Counted from the stretch's first letter, positions 33,694-44,994 are shown. The stretch: 64,000 nt of DNA from Cornus controversa (GCA_026545225.1 CM048846.1:89545270-89609269); one strand, 5' to 3'. The notes: generated by a model from the sequence alone, not told the origin. Made by a program: numbers and translations.

Positions 33694-34983
33694 TCATGAT
33701 TGAGAAGAAACATATGCAAGGAGTTCATGATCACGCTCAAAAATGGGCATGTCTTGCTCATCCAATGTCACCCAAGCTTCAATTCCATCTCTCTGTGGTG
33801 TATCCATCAAAACAGTATAATTCTTAAAACCCAGACCAGCACTGCTAATCCAAACAGGCTTTCCCCACCCAAAATCAGCTTCATATAGAGGGAAATGGTG
33901 GAAACTAGTAAACCCATAAAAGTCTTTATATTGTAACATTTCACCTCTCTTTTCAAATGACTCAAAAACCAGCAATGAGCCTTCTTCACCTTGCATCTTC
34001 ATCACATAGTTGCCATCAAATTTGCTTTTCTCATTTCTGATTTGACAAACCAAATCATGCAGCTCTATCTCACTCTCTGCTGTTGGTGCTACTGACATTG
34101 TCCAAAAAAGATTTCCAGCAGACTGTTCTGGCATCGATGGAACCATCCTCGGGCGTAAATTCACAGTTAGTACTCCAACACTTGGCCTAAGAGACCTTGA
34201 CTTTGCTCTCTGCACTTCCATGGCGCACTTCCAAATTAGCGCCGATGTTACCTCAAAACGGGTTGGATGATTAACACATTGATGCTTGGCCACTTTCTCC
34301 CTTAGCAAAGCTATGTTTGATGCATCAAACACAAATCTTTTGGTAATGCACTTGCATTTTGGGATGCTGGGGCTAAGTGATAACCTCGATAGATCTCTTG
34401 GCGGGAAGAGAGATGCTCCCACGAAAATGGGTGACACGGTTTCACCTAGCCCGCGAGACATAGCACCCCAACCATTGATGAATTGACCAATTGTGCTTCC
34501 ATCAAAAATCTTGTGAGACATGCACACACCAACTGCCATTCCACCACGACTAAAGATACTGACTTGAGTGGCAAATTGAACTTTCATGTGTGATGTACTG
34601 CAATGGTAGTCCTGAGGAAGGAAATGGTTCAGCACATCTGCTTCAGGTTGTTGGAGAACTTCTGAGAGTGAGCAATTGACTTTGGCTTCTAAAAAGTCGA
34701 CCCCCTCATCGTTACACTCGATCAATAGGTTGTCTTTGGTCCTTCCGGCTACTGGGTAGAAGCAAGTTAAGGTTTCAGAAAGAGATTTCTTTAGTAGATT
34801 GGTTATGTCAATAGTTTTGATTTTGCTATCTCTGTTGGGTGCGTAGAAGAAAATAAGGGGGACAGGTACCGGAGGACAGAGCTGATCTAGAAGGGAGAGC
34901 TTGAAGTTTCGGAGGGTTTGGGGAGTTGGGGAGGATGGTTTGATGGTCTCCGTGGATGTGATCTCAACCTTCACCATTTTCAT
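33694..34983 (-). CDS. BAHD acyltransferase, vinorine synthase-like (intact copy 2, unit A)
   Basis: Intronless, 429 aa, complete. HxxxD is HKIFD at His157-Asp161 and DFGWG begins at 370. The N-terminus KVEITSTETIKPSSPTPQTL and the acceptor-side blocks (YPVAGRTKDNLLIECNDEG, ALIWKCAMEVQRAKS, NLRPRMVPSMPEQSAGNLFW) match the other copies. The acyl-CoA-dependent transferase role is known for the family; the acceptor is unknown. The upstream ATG used in copy 1 is lost here, so translation starts MKMVKVE. It ends YVSSQS, the ancestral C-terminus also seen in copy 1, unlike the LINE-derived ends in units B and C. The LINE insertion lies about 100 bp beyond the stop. Confidence 0.92.
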   Translation of the reverse strand: MKMVKVEITSTETIKPSSPTPQTLRNFKLSLLDQLCPPVPVPLIFFYAPNRDSKIKTIDITNLLKKSLSETLTCFYPVAGRTKDNLLIECNDEGVDFLEAKVNCSLSEVLQQPEADVLNHFLPQDYHCSTSHMKVQFATQVSIFSRGGMAVGVCMSHKIFDGSTIGQFINGWGAMSRGLGETVSPIFVGASLFPPRDLSRLSLSPSIPKCKCITKRFVFDASNIALLREKVAKHQCVNHPTRFEVTSALIWKCAMEVQRAKSRSLRPSVGVLTVNLRPRMVPSMPEQSAGNLFWTMSVAPTAESEIELHDLVCQIRNEKSKFDGNYVMKMQGEEGSLLVFESFEKRGEMLQYKDFYGFTSFHHFPLYEADFGWGKPVWISSAGLGFKNYTVLMDTPQRDGIEAWVTLDEQDMPIFERDHELLAYVSSQS

Positions 34984-35155
34984 TTTGCTCTCAAGATGGA
35001 ATGTTCAACAACTGGGACATTTTGCTTCAGATCACAAGTTTTGTTTGTAATATTTGAGCATCTATTGCCGATCTCATGAAAGGAGACACTCTTCTCCAGG
35101 ATCTCTAACAACTTTACATATAATGAATATAAAACTTAAATTGGGAGTATAAAAA

Positions 35156-35443
35156 GGACAATACTTACCTACTCACCGGTGTGTAGGTGAACACTCTTGA
35201 CCACTGATATGTCCCAATAAAAATTGAACACGTCAGTTTTAAAGTGTAATAAATAAGTATAATAAATGAGGTCAATCTGATTTATTATACTTATTTATTA
35301 CATTTTAAACCTCATTTATTATACTTATTTATTGCATTTTAAATTTAATTTTGTAATTAAAGCTGATATGTTGATTTTTTATTGGCACACATCAACGGTC
35401 AGGAGGGCTCATCTACACACCGGTGAGTAGGTAAGTATTGTCC
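35156..35443. mobile_element. MITE with 31-bp perfect terminal inverted repeats (unit A only)
   Basis: Begins GGACAATACTTACCTACTCA; the reverse complement of its end is identical for 31 bp (last bases GGTGTGTAG), 288 bp in all. Unit B reads straight through at this place (GAGTATAAATATGTTTCATT), so the element inserted after the duplication. The target duplication is not clear, so the superfamily is open. Confidence 0.85.
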
Positions 35444-35598
35444 TATTGTTTCATTTTTACTCAACTCGACTAAATACAAGGGGACATGACCTATGAATCT
35501 ATTATTTTAAAGATGACCCTTTTTGGTATCAGAATTTGTTCCATGCATGAGTTGATATAAAAAGAAATGGAGTCAATTGTTTACATAAATATATCAAA

Positions 35599-35602
<4 letters not shown>

Positions 35603-35646
<44 letters not shown>
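35603..35646. repeat. (AT)n microsatellite upstream of BAHD copy 2
   Basis: About 44 bp of TA dinucleotides. The homologous site in unit B (43887-43914) is about 28 bp, so the repeat has changed length since duplication. Confidence 0.85.
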
Positions 35647-35649
<3 letters not shown>

Positions 35650-36229
35650 ATTCAGGACATTATGTCTTTAACACTATCATATATTAGAAATTTACAGCAA
35701 GCACAGACATGGCAGTGTAGAAACTTAACAGTCAGACATTGCCATCTAGCCGAAGTGAATGTGATGGAGTCACCAATCTGATGTGAGGTGCTTAGTCCAA
35801 AAACATCACTATTTGATGCTAAAAAAAGCATCAACATATTTCCCTTCAATGATATTCCATATAACTAACCTGTTTTTTTTATAATACTTAAACAATACCA
35901 CCCATAATTATAAGCACAGCACACATTAGTATTTTGTTAAAAGTACATCATAATGCATGCCTCTGCTAGTAAAAAAGAAAGAAGCATCATCCACTGGTTT
36001 GTGGATGAAGTTTTAAATTTGAAATGACACTAATTTGTTTCCATTAGTTCGACCTATCCAGAAAAATTGTCGACCTACTACGAATGTGGTTTGGATCCTT
36101 CCTTCCGGTGGTGCCGGTTTCCATCTTCCTCTTTTATAAACAGGCCAAATTGTTGGAGGACACTCAACACTGAGGATTATAAGAGGGAGAACTTGACTCA
36201 GAGGAGCTTAACTTGAAGATAAACATGAG

Positions 36230-36514
36230 TTGTACGGCAATTGTATCATTATGATAATGACTACTGGAAAAGATCAGAAGATCAGATCAGACAAGGCAAA
36301 GAAGAACCATGAAAGAAGCCAAGGATTAAGAGTCAAAGGAGTCGAAAATGTTGTTAAAAGAAGCATTAAAAAAATAAAAAGATTTTCGAAGGTCCCAACA
36401 TTTAGTAGTTTCCTATGCAAGAACACATTTGTTGCATCTAATGAGGCCATCTCTAATAAAATTGCAGATGGCTTGAATAATATTTGGAAGGGGAGAGCCG
36501 GAGTTGTTGAATAA
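36230..36514 (+). other. Uncharacterised duplicated open frame (94 codons), unit A
   Basis: I do not recognise the predicted basic peptide (KKNHERSQGLRVKGVENVVK, then RFSKVPTFSSFL). It is kept as an identical 80-residue C-terminal part in unit B (44478-44780). The duplication is recent enough that conservation says little about selection, and the antisense strand is open as well. No promoter or splice evidence. It may be noncoding TE-derived sequence. Confidence 0.2.
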
Positions 36515-36694
36515 AGTTGAAGGGCCAAGTATGTATTATCAACTGCAACACAGTTTGAAGCATCCACCTGGGATCCTGGTTAATGAATCAGCTATTCAAT
36601 TATGACATGTGAATTTGGAGGGAAATGGAGCTGAATACTCCGGCCTGTATGGTTCAGATTCTTGAAATCTATTTTCTGTCATCAGATAACTGTG

Positions 36695-36701
<7 letters not shown>

Positions 36702-36735
<34 letters not shown>
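36702..36735. repeat. (AT)n microsatellite
   Basis: About 34 bp of TA dinucleotides next to the BAHD C-terminal fragment. The unit B counterpart (44928-44967) has a poly-A run in front. Confidence 0.85.
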
Positions 36736-36738
<3 letters not shown>

Positions 36739-36775
36739 AATCACACGACAGTTTGTTTATTTATTCGACAATATT

Positions 36776-37034
36776 CTAAAATGGGCGTGTCTTGCTCATC
36801 CAATGTCACCCAAGCTTCAATTCCTTCTCTCTGTGGTGTATCCATCAAAACAGTCAAATTCTTAATATTCAGACCAGCACTGCTTATCCAAACAGGCTTT
36901 CCCACCCAAAATCAGCTTCATATAGTGGGAAATGGTGTAAACTAGTAAACGCATACAAGTATTTATATTGTGACATTTCATATCTCTTTCCAAATGACTC
37001 ATAGCAATGAGCCTTCTTCACCTTGCATCTACAT
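36776..37034 (-). pseudogene. BAHD C-terminal fragment, unit A
   Basis: On the minus strand this matches the last about 85 codons of the BAHD genes (LHHFPLYEADFGW, the QREGIEAWVTLDEQDM region). One C is lost in the DFGWG codons (CCCACCC instead of CCCCACCC), shifting the frame. Nothing upstream is present because unrelated DNA (the solo LTR) follows. The same fragment stands in unit B. Confidence 0.85.
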
Positions 37035-38431
37035 TGATCAGCGTTGAATGTTACGCATTTTAGCCTTTTCATTTGCATATTTTATTCTCTTAGTGATAGG
37101 TTATATGTGATTTTACTATGTTTTTGTGTTTTCTATCTTTTTCGGGGCCTTAATGATTATTTCAGATAAAACCATGATTTTGGGCTTTTAAAGATGATAT
37201 CGAAGAAGGTTATATGAAGCCTACATCTAATGGGTCCATTCAACTCCATATTTCAACTCAAAACAGCCCAATAAAGTGGTCCAAGAGAATTACAACTGCT
37301 TAAGGAGGTTACGGGCCTGAAGCCCAATTCTATACTTAATCCAGTTTTAATCCCGTTTTATAAAGTGGACTGAAAACCTTATTTCCGAGCGTCAATTCGA
37401 CTTAATTCCCGCGTGGGTTGAACGAAATTCGATTCTGGACACTTTTGTATTTCACGTAAATTTCGTGAATCGGACTTCTACTGGGTCAAAACTTGGGTCG
37501 AAAGTCAGCAGAAAAATCTACCTATTTTAGGCTGCGGGAAAACCCTAATATTCTCCTAATTGGATTAGGACTTTATCTCCTAATTGGATTAGGACTTTAT
37601 GTATTCTCTTGGGGTATAAAGAGGTGAATTGGAGGCTGTTTTGGGGGAGGAGAAAAGAAGTGGAGGCCAAGGCAGAGAAGACAGAGACAATCCGGGTTTT
37701 ATTTATTCATTATGTCTTTTATTATTTTGTTTTCTTCTTCTTCTTCTACCATGTGTAACTAAACTCCTCAACTAGGGTTGAGGAGGAAACCTCCATTAAT
37801 GAAGTGAAGTTCTTTTGTTCATTAATTGATTCTCATGTGTGTGATTTAATTGCTTATGATTTTTGCTTCTTTTGATTAATTATTTTATAATTCTTTCACC
37901 ATCTATATCATGTATATGTGGTAGTTAGAAAGTATTATAATTAATCTAAGCTTGGGTTTGTATTTCTTAAAAGTGATAATCTTTGATCTTGTGTTTTTCA
38001 TTAAATTGGATACATAAGATGCTTAGAATTTTACACTAGTGAAGCGAAGGAAAATCTACCTTTTAATATATTTTTCATAGTGCTTTATTGTTAAATCTTG
38101 AGTAAGCAATAGATTGATTTCTTGATTGCTACTCTAACTTTGGGAATTAATAAATGAATATTAGAAACTTCATGGATTTAATGGTGGTGGAATCCGAAAC
38201 CTTAGTTATTTTCTCTGTTTGATTTCAATAGTGTTATTTTATTTACATGTTAGTTTAATTTATCTCAAATCAATCAACTTTTGTTTAAACTAGATTAGTT
38301 TTAAATTAATTTGAATTTGTGTTAGTTTTTCTTCTCAAAGCATTCCCTTGGGTTCGACCTCGTTCTTGCCGAATTATACTTTAATAGATTCGTACACTTG
38401 CGAGTTATTTAACAATTTTAAAACAACATCA
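37035..38431 (+). mobile_element. Solo LTR, 1397 bp, target duplication TACAT
   Basis: Begins TGATCAGCGTTGAATG and ends AAACAACATCA, flanked by TACAT at 37030-37034 and 38432-38436. The 3' part (CCTTGGGTTCGACCTCGTTC, then CACTTGCGAGTTATTTAAC) is worded like the LTR end of plant Ty3/Gypsy elements. A 24-bp unit around CTCCTAATTGGATTAGGACT is duplicated inside. No internal genes, and unit B lacks the insertion. Confidence 0.85.
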
Positions 38432-38449
38432 TACATCACACATCACACA

Positions 38450-39090
38450 GTGATGTTAATAATTAATGGTGCTTTGGAAGGTGTCTTGGGAAAAAAGGTT
38501 AGTCATTCTTGTTTTTGGTTACTAATTATTTAATTAGTTAAGCTTTGAAAAAGTGTTTACTTGGAGAAGTGGTAAAATGCTATTAATGCTGTATGAGAAT
38601 TCTAAAAGTCAGTCTAGAAAAGTCCAGTGTCATTAATAGTTGTTTTATAAAAAGGAGAGCCCTCTCACATGCTATAATTAATTTTAAATCAATATAATTG
38701 TAAGATATTATCACTTTATAAACTTCTCTAAGCTTTTTCAATTTTCCTTTAAAAATCTAGGCTCTAATGGTGATTAGAGCTTCCTTACTTCTAGTTCTAT
38801 AGGAGCCCTTGTGTTTTTCTTTTTTGCTTCAAGTGATATAAGAGCCTATATAAGTTCTGTGATTATTGCGGATCTATGACTAATCAAGAAAGTAAGATAA
38901 CAACAAAAGAAAACTTTCAAAATCTGCAACATCAAATTTCTTGACTGAACAATATATTAGAACAATGTGAAATCATTTCTTCTCTTAATCTGAATCCTTG
39001 CTCCACCATGGCCGGCCTCCACCACAACCACTTCCACCACAAACGGAAGCTTCCATTACAATTTCCATCTATCTTAAAGTAATTCGTATT
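38450..39090 (+). mobile_element. Copia-like 5' remnant (LTR, PBS, gag start), unit A
   Basis: TGTTAATAATTAATGGTGC to about 38830 looks like an LTR with a short-leader promoter region (ATAAAAAGGAGAGCC). A degenerate primer-binding word follows (AAGTGATATAAGAGCC, from TGGTATCAGAGCC). Then comes a gag-like start (ATGACTAATCAAGAAAGTAAG) that soon decays. The copy in unit B (45277-45900) is better preserved. Confidence 0.5.
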
Positions 39091-39102
39091 TATATATAAT
39101 AT

Positions 39103-39146
39103 ATCTAACACCTATACATAAATACATATACATATATATACACACA

Positions 39147-39191
<45 letters not shown>

Positions 39192-39195
39192 TGAT
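39103..39195. repeat. TA/CA microsatellite
   Basis: TACATATA words pass into (CA)n and (TA)n. It is duplicated in unit B at about 45940-46012. Confidence 0.8.
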
Positions 39196-39869
39196 GGTAT
39201 GAAACAGTAATCCTAGTATTTCCTACCTCTAATTGACCCTTTAATCCATCCTAAATCCATATCAAACCATGGGGTTTTCATTCTAATCTTTATACTCAGT
39301 CAAAATTCTAAAAAAATTTCATGAAAATTTTTCTCGAATTGACCATGTGGTGTTCGGTTCAACCACGGAGGTTTGAGAATGAAACACATGAAGAAGAAGA
39401 GGAGGTCGAGAGCTTCAAAGCAAGTCGGTGGCTATAGTGGTCTACATGACGAGCAAAACAAAGAGCGATCTCCACCATCATTAGCATCATCACCCAACAC
39501 TATCGTCAGCACCAAAACCCTAACCTGGTTTGGAGTAACAGAGTAGATGTGATCGCGTTAGCGGTACACTCCGACAATCAAGTTAGGAATTATTTCTCTA
39601 TTAAATTGTGAAGTAACTTTAAATGTATCCCGACTCTACTTTTTATAATAGAGGATGTCACTCCAGTTACCTACTCCAATTCAACTAGAAGAAATATGGG
39701 AGACATATAACTAGTTAGTTATCTTATATTTTAGTAGCTTATCTTTTTCATTTGACTTTTTTGTCCTTTGGACTTCTGGTAGAGTAAATTTCTCATATTA
39801 TTTGTCCCATTCCCTCTCTAATTTGAACTTCTTGTAGAGTAAATTTACCGTATTAGTCAATTCTCTATG

Positions 39870-40245
39870 AGCAACGGCGGAGTCACATTATGTCTAATGG
39901 GGGTAATTGCCCCTCATTGGATTTTTTTGTTATTCCTATTTTTTATACAAATTTATTAATAATGATAAAAGTGTCCCCACTGAATATAAAAAAAATTCAT
40001 AAAAAAGCTTAAGAAAACTTCCAAAATTCAAAAAGACTTCTCATTTTTTAATTCATTGGTCTAACATAATTTTCAAAATTAAAAAAAAAAATCCATGTAT
40101 TTATCTTAGTCACGAAAAAAATTTGAGAATCAAAATTCAGAAAAGGCTCCTCTTTTGCTATTTATTATTTTGGTTCAATTTTTTTTATTATATTATTGTT
40201 AATGATAGCCCCCTCGGAAAGAAATTTCTGTCTCCACCACTGTCT
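39870..40245. mobile_element. MITE-like segment with CGGCGGAG/CTCCACC ends, unit B
   Basis: Left CAACGGCGGAGTCACATTA and right (reverse complement) CAGTGGTGGAGACAGAAATT are weak inverted repeats around an AT-rich interior. It is also in unit C (46688-47057), and its right end only is in unit A (31310-31355). It predates the duplication. Confidence 0.4.
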
Positions 40246-41847
40246 ATAAGGGCCAACACTGCCATCTTTAACAAAGATAAAACTAAAAATTAAGTACTGA
40301 AAATTTTAAGAATTGAATTTTAAGTGTTAGTTATAAATTAAAATTTGTTTTGATACATTTTGAATTTTAAGTGTTGGGTTACAAGTCTTTATTACTAAAA
40401 ATTTTACCCTATCGACAAGTCTCTATTACTTAAAATGTTACCCATTAGATAAGTTCTGAATCTATTTAATACTAATTTGGACTATCAAACAACACCTAAA
40501 CTTACAATAATAAAGCAGCAAGCTCTGTTATCCTTTCCAAATCACTAGTGAATAATTGTTGCTTGGTTCTTTTCTCTCTCTCTCTCTTTTTTTTTTGTTT
40601 TTTGTTTTCCAGATCTTAGCTTGAAGATCTCTCCCATGGAATTAATAAAAGAAATTGTTTATATTTCATTGATGTGTTTATTCCTTTTGAGGTAGCACAC
40701 AGCTCCTTTCTCTTTGCCAACGAGTGTGTAAATGTGTAATGTGGCAAAATGCATAGTAGAGTTCATGACTTTTTTCTTATTTTTAGATTTTAAGTTCATC
40801 CCTCATTTGTATCATGGTGAAATATCTAACTCAAAAATATAGGGTAAAGTATTATTTAAAGAAAGCTGATCTAGACCGGAGAGGTAAAAGTTTTCAACAT
40901 AGTTATAGTTGCCGTTGTCATCCTTGCCATCCTTGTTTTAATCTCATATGAACCGGTTTGGACACATAAATTCTCTCTCCAATCTTTTTTATTACATGTC
41001 ATTTCTCCTGTAAAATTTAATTTTTTTAATTCATTTATAATAAACCAAATCTCATCGACACGCCCACAGGTCTCCTATACATATGTAGCATGTGTAGTTA
41101 AAAATGTGGTTAGGTAGGCCTATTTATATAAAATTTGGGACACATCTGATCTGGTCATCACTCAAATCCAGTTTTATAAAACATGTGTAGCATGTGTAGC
41201 TAGGAATATATTTATATAAAATGTGATTAGGTAGGCATATTTATATAAAATTTACTCAGAAGTCCTGAAGAAAGGAATTAATCAACAGTGGCTGCATTTC
41301 CCATGTCACTACATGTATATTTAAGTTAGTGTACTTTTCCAAGTTGTTCCTATTTTTTTTTTTCAAGCTGGTAAGGAACTCCCACGTAGGGAGAGTCGAA
41401 TACTGTTAGTCAGAAAGTATCACTCGGCCACAAAGACCTACTTCCCTAACTATATATTAATGGCAAATATCTTTATATGTTGTATGCTTTGGCATTTCTC
41501 TTTTCTGAAATGACCTAAAAAAAATGAACCAAATATTGTAAATTAATCTTCTTCTATCCACTTTAGACCATAATGAGAAATTTGTTGCAGGTTTATAAGA
41601 ATTGCGAAATGACAATAAATATCTTAATGATATTTATCAATCTGATTGCCCTCATTTAAAGAGCAGCAATCATAGAGAATACCTCCTCCTCCACTCAATG
41701 GGATGTTGAGCATTCAAGTCACATTTTGTGATTCATAATGTCTTGTGTGTTATGTCAATGTCTATATATATATATATAACAGTTATAGTGCGAAAATAGA
41801 ATTTTGCTAGTAACAAGGATTGGAACTTCATACATCCTCAATTATTA

Positions 41848-42267
41848 TTATTTTCCTGAATCAGCATTTTATTAACCACAAAAGCCACACAATACAAACA
41901 GAAACAGAAAGGCATTCCTGCCTCTCAGAGAACAGGAATCCAACTAAAAACCACCACTTGCAAACATTAGCTAACTGAAACAACAGGGAAAAGAAACCAA
42001 CAAAAGGAAAAACAGCACAAAAAAGGAACAACAAAACACTAGGAACCAACCAAGACAAACAAGCCCAACCAGCTCACAGGGAAAATCAGTTTCATTCTTC
42101 TACTGCAACTTGCTTTAGAAATGGAATGCAAGATGAACCAATTAATCAAAACAATTCACATTGCTCCAATCCAATGTGAAATAAGTCCACCAACCAAAAC
42201 CATGTGTCATGAGCAAGCTTACAGCTAAAGAAAAGATGACCTCTGGAATCAGAATCTACCGAACAGT
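41848..42267 (-). mobile_element. LINE fragment with internal deletions, unit B
   Basis: Same LINE as at 32914-33589, but it lacks about 150 bp in the middle (junction near 42078) and has lost its left part together with the BAHD 3' UTR. LINE sequence now runs directly into the BAHD coding end at about 42267. The same two deletions occur in unit C. Confidence 0.8.
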
Positions 42268-43560
42268 TTGAGAAGAAACATATGTGAGGAGTTCATGATG
42301 ACGCTCAAAAATGGGCATGTCTTGCTCATCCAATGTCACCCAAGCTTCAATTCCATCTCTCTGTGGTGTATCCATCAAAACAGTTAAATTCTTACTACCC
42401 AAACCAGCATTGCTTATCCAAACAGGCTTTCCCCACCCAAAATCAGCTTCATATAGAGGGAAATGGTGGAAACTAGTAAACCCATAAAAGTCTTTATTTT
42501 GTAACATTTCACCTCTCTTTTCAAGTGACTCAAAAACCAGCAATGAGCCTTCTTCACCTTGCATCTTCATCACATTGTTGCCATCAAATTTCCTTTTCTC
42601 ATTTCTGATTTGACAAACCAAATCATGCAGCTCTATCTCACTCTCTGCTGTTGGTGGTACTGCAATTATCCAAAAAAGATTTCCAGCAGACTGTTCTGGC
42701 ATAGGTGGAACCGTCCTCGGGCGTAAATTCACAGTTAGTAGTGCAACACTTGGCCTAAGAGACCTTGACTTTGCTCTCTGCACTTCCATGGAACACTTCC
42801 AAATTAGGGCTGATGTTACCTCAAAACGGGTTGGATGATCAACAAATGAATGCTTGGCCACTTTCTCCCTTAGCAAAGCTATGTTTGATGCATCAAACAC
42901 AAATCTTTTGGTAATGCAGTTGCATTTGCATTCTGGGAGGCTGAGGCTAAGTGATAACCCCGATAGATCCCTTGGCGGGAAGTGAGATTCTCCCACGAAA
43001 ATGGGTGACACGGTTTCACCTAGCCCGCGAGACATAGCACCCCAACCATTGATGAATTGACCAATTGTGCTTCCATCAAAAATCTTGTGAGACATGCACA
43101 CACCAATTGCCATTCCACCACAGCTAAAGATATTGACTTGAGTGGCAAATTGGACTTTCATGTGTGATGATGTACTGCAATGGTAGTCCTGAGGAAGGAA
43201 ATGGTTCAGCACATCTGCTTCAGGTTGTTGGAGAACTTCTGAGAGTGAGCAATTGACTTTGGCTTCTAAAAAGTCGACCCCCTCATCGTTACACTCGATC
43301 AATAGGTTGTCTTTGGTCCTTCCGGCTACTGGGTAGAAGCAAGTTAAGGTTTCAGAAAGAGATTTCTTTAGTAGATTGGTTATGTCAATAGTTTTGATTT
43401 TGCTATCTCTGTTGGGTGTGTAGAAGAAAATAAGGGAGACAGATACCGGAGGACAGAGCTGATCTAGAAGGGAGAGCTTGAAGTTTCGGAGGGTTTGGGG
43501 AGTTGGGGAGGATGGTTTGATGATCTCCGTGGATGTGATCTCAACCCTCACCGTTTTCAT
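42256..43560 (-). CDS. BAHD acyltransferase, vinorine synthase-like (intact copy 3, unit B)
   Basis: Intronless, 434 aa, complete. HKIFD is at His158-Asp162 and DFGWG begins at 373; all family blocks are present (YPVAGRTKDNLL, KRFVFDASNIALLREKV, NLRPRTVPPMPEQSAGNLFW). The first Met is at MKTVRVEI. It has an extra CN pair (PECKCNCITKRF) in the loop before the KRFVFDAS block, and an extra Ser before HMKVQ. The C-terminus is YVSSQTVR instead of YVSSQS: the last three codons and the TAG stop (42256-42267) come from LINE sequence after a deletion removed the original stop. Role as for the other copies: cytosolic acyl-CoA-dependent acyltransferase, substrate unknown. Sequence gives no sign of loss of function. 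Confidence 0.92.
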   Translation of the reverse strand: MKTVRVEITSTEIIKPSSPTPQTLRNFKLSLLDQLCPPVSVSLIFFYTPNRDSKIKTIDITNLLKKSLSETLTCFYPVAGRTKDNLLIECNDEGVDFLEAKVNCSLSEVLQQPEADVLNHFLPQDYHCSTSSHMKVQFATQVNIFSCGGMAIGVCMSHKIFDGSTIGQFINGWGAMSRGLGETVSPIFVGESHFPPRDLSGLSLSLSLPECKCNCITKRFVFDASNIALLREKVAKHSFVDHPTRFEVTSALIWKCSMEVQRAKSRSLRPSVALLTVNLRPRTVPPMPEQSAGNLFWIIAVPPTAESEIELHDLVCQIRNEKRKFDGNNVMKMQGEEGSLLVFESLEKRGEMLQNKDFYGFTSFHHFPLYEADFGWGKPVWISNAGLGSKNLTVLMDTPQRDGIEAWVTLDEQDMPIFERHHELLTYVSSQTVR

Positions 43561-43886
43561 TTTGCTCTCAAGATGGAATCTTCAACAACTGGGACATTTT
43601 GCTTCAGATCACAGGTTTTGTTTGCAATATTTGAGCAACTATTGCCAATCTCAAGAAAGAAATCACTCTTCTCCAGGATCTCTAACAACTTTACAGATAA
43701 GGAATATGAAACTTAAATTGGGAGTATAAATATGTTTCATTTTTACTCAACTTGACTAAATACAAGGGGACATGACCTATGAATCTATTATTTTAAAGAT
43801 GACCCTTTTTGGTATCAGAATTTGTTCCATGCATGAGTTTATATAAAAAGAAATGGAGTCAATTGTTTACATAAATATATCAAAAG

Positions 43887-43914
<28 letters not shown>
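43887..43914. repeat. (AT)n microsatellite upstream of BAHD copy 3
   Basis: Short TA run, the shorter allele of the repeat at 35603-35646. Confidence 0.8.
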
Positions 43915-43917
<3 letters not shown>

Positions 43918-44477
43918 ATTCAGGACATTATGTCTTTAACACTATCATATATTAGAAATTTACAGAAAGCACAGACATGGCAGTGTAGAAACTTAACAGT
44001 CAGACATTGCCATCTAGCTGAAGTGAATGTGATGGCGTCACCAAGCTGATGTGAGGTGCTTAGTCCAAAAACATCACTATTTGATGCTAAAAAAAGCATC
44101 AACATATGTCCCTTCAATGATATTCCAAATAACTAACCTGTTTTTTTTGTAATACTCAAACAATACCACCCATAATTATAAGCACAATACACATTAGTAT
44201 TTTGTTAAAAGTACATCATAATGCATGCCTCTGCTAGTAAAAAAGAAAGAAGCATCATCCACTGGGTTGTGGAAGTTTTAAATTTGAAATGACACTAATT
44301 TGTTTCCATTAGTTCGACCTATCCAGAAAAATTGTCGACCTACTACGAATGTGGTTTGAATCCTTCCTTCCGGTGGTGCTGGTTTCCATCTTCCTCTTTT
44401 ATAAAGAGGCCAAATTTTTGGAGGACACTCAACACTGAGGATTATAAGAGGGAGAACTTGACTCAGAGGAGCTTAAC

Positions 44478-44780
44478 TTGAAGATAAACATGAGTTGTAC
44501 GGCAATTGTTCATTATGATAATGACTACTGGAGAAGATCAGATCAGACCAGATCAGACAGGGCAAAGAAGAACCATGAAAGAAGCCAAGGATTAAGAGTC
44601 AAAGGAGTCGAAAATGTTGTTAAAAGAAGCATTAAAAAAATAAAAAGATTTTCGAAGGTCCCAACATTTAGTAGTTTCCTATGCAAGAACACATTTGTTG
44701 CATCTAATGAGGCCATCTCTAATAAAATTGCAGATGGCTTGAATAATATTTGGAAGGGGAGAGCCGGAGTTGTTGAATAA
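44478..44780 (+). other. Uncharacterised duplicated open frame (100 codons), unit B
   Basis: Copy of the frame at 36230-36514 with a different N-terminus caused by small indels; about 80 C-terminal residues are the same. No domain is recognised and coding status is doubtful. Confidence 0.2.
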
Positions 44781-44925
44781 AGTTGAAGGGCCAAGTATGT
44801 ATTATCAACTGCAACACAGTTTGAAGCATCCACCTGGGATCCTGGTTAATGAATCAGCTATTCAATTATGACATGTGAATTTGGAGGGAAATGGAGCTGA
44901 ATTCTGTTATCAGATAACTGTGTTG

Positions 44926-44963
<38 letters not shown>

Positions 44964-44994
44964 TATAGAAAATCACACGACAGTTTGTTTATTT

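Larger units (their letters stand above)
31092..39600. repeat. Tandem segmental duplication, unit A
   Basis: The order is: flank with TTTATAATAGAGGA near 31115, the ACACTGCCATCTTTAACAAA block, SINE, 3'-flank repeat, LINE, BAHD gene, upstream block, about 95-codon open frame, BAHD 3' fragment, Copia 5' remnant, CA/TA repeat. This order is repeated in unit B and, for its first part, in unit C. A-only features are the MITE at 35156 and the solo LTR at 37035. Confidence 0.85.

Noticed and set aside
33700..34486. Plus-strand open frames opposite the BAHD genes (also at 14716, 54537 and 54813)
   Set aside because: Antisense shadows of the BAHD coding regions, repeated wherever a BAHD copy occurs.
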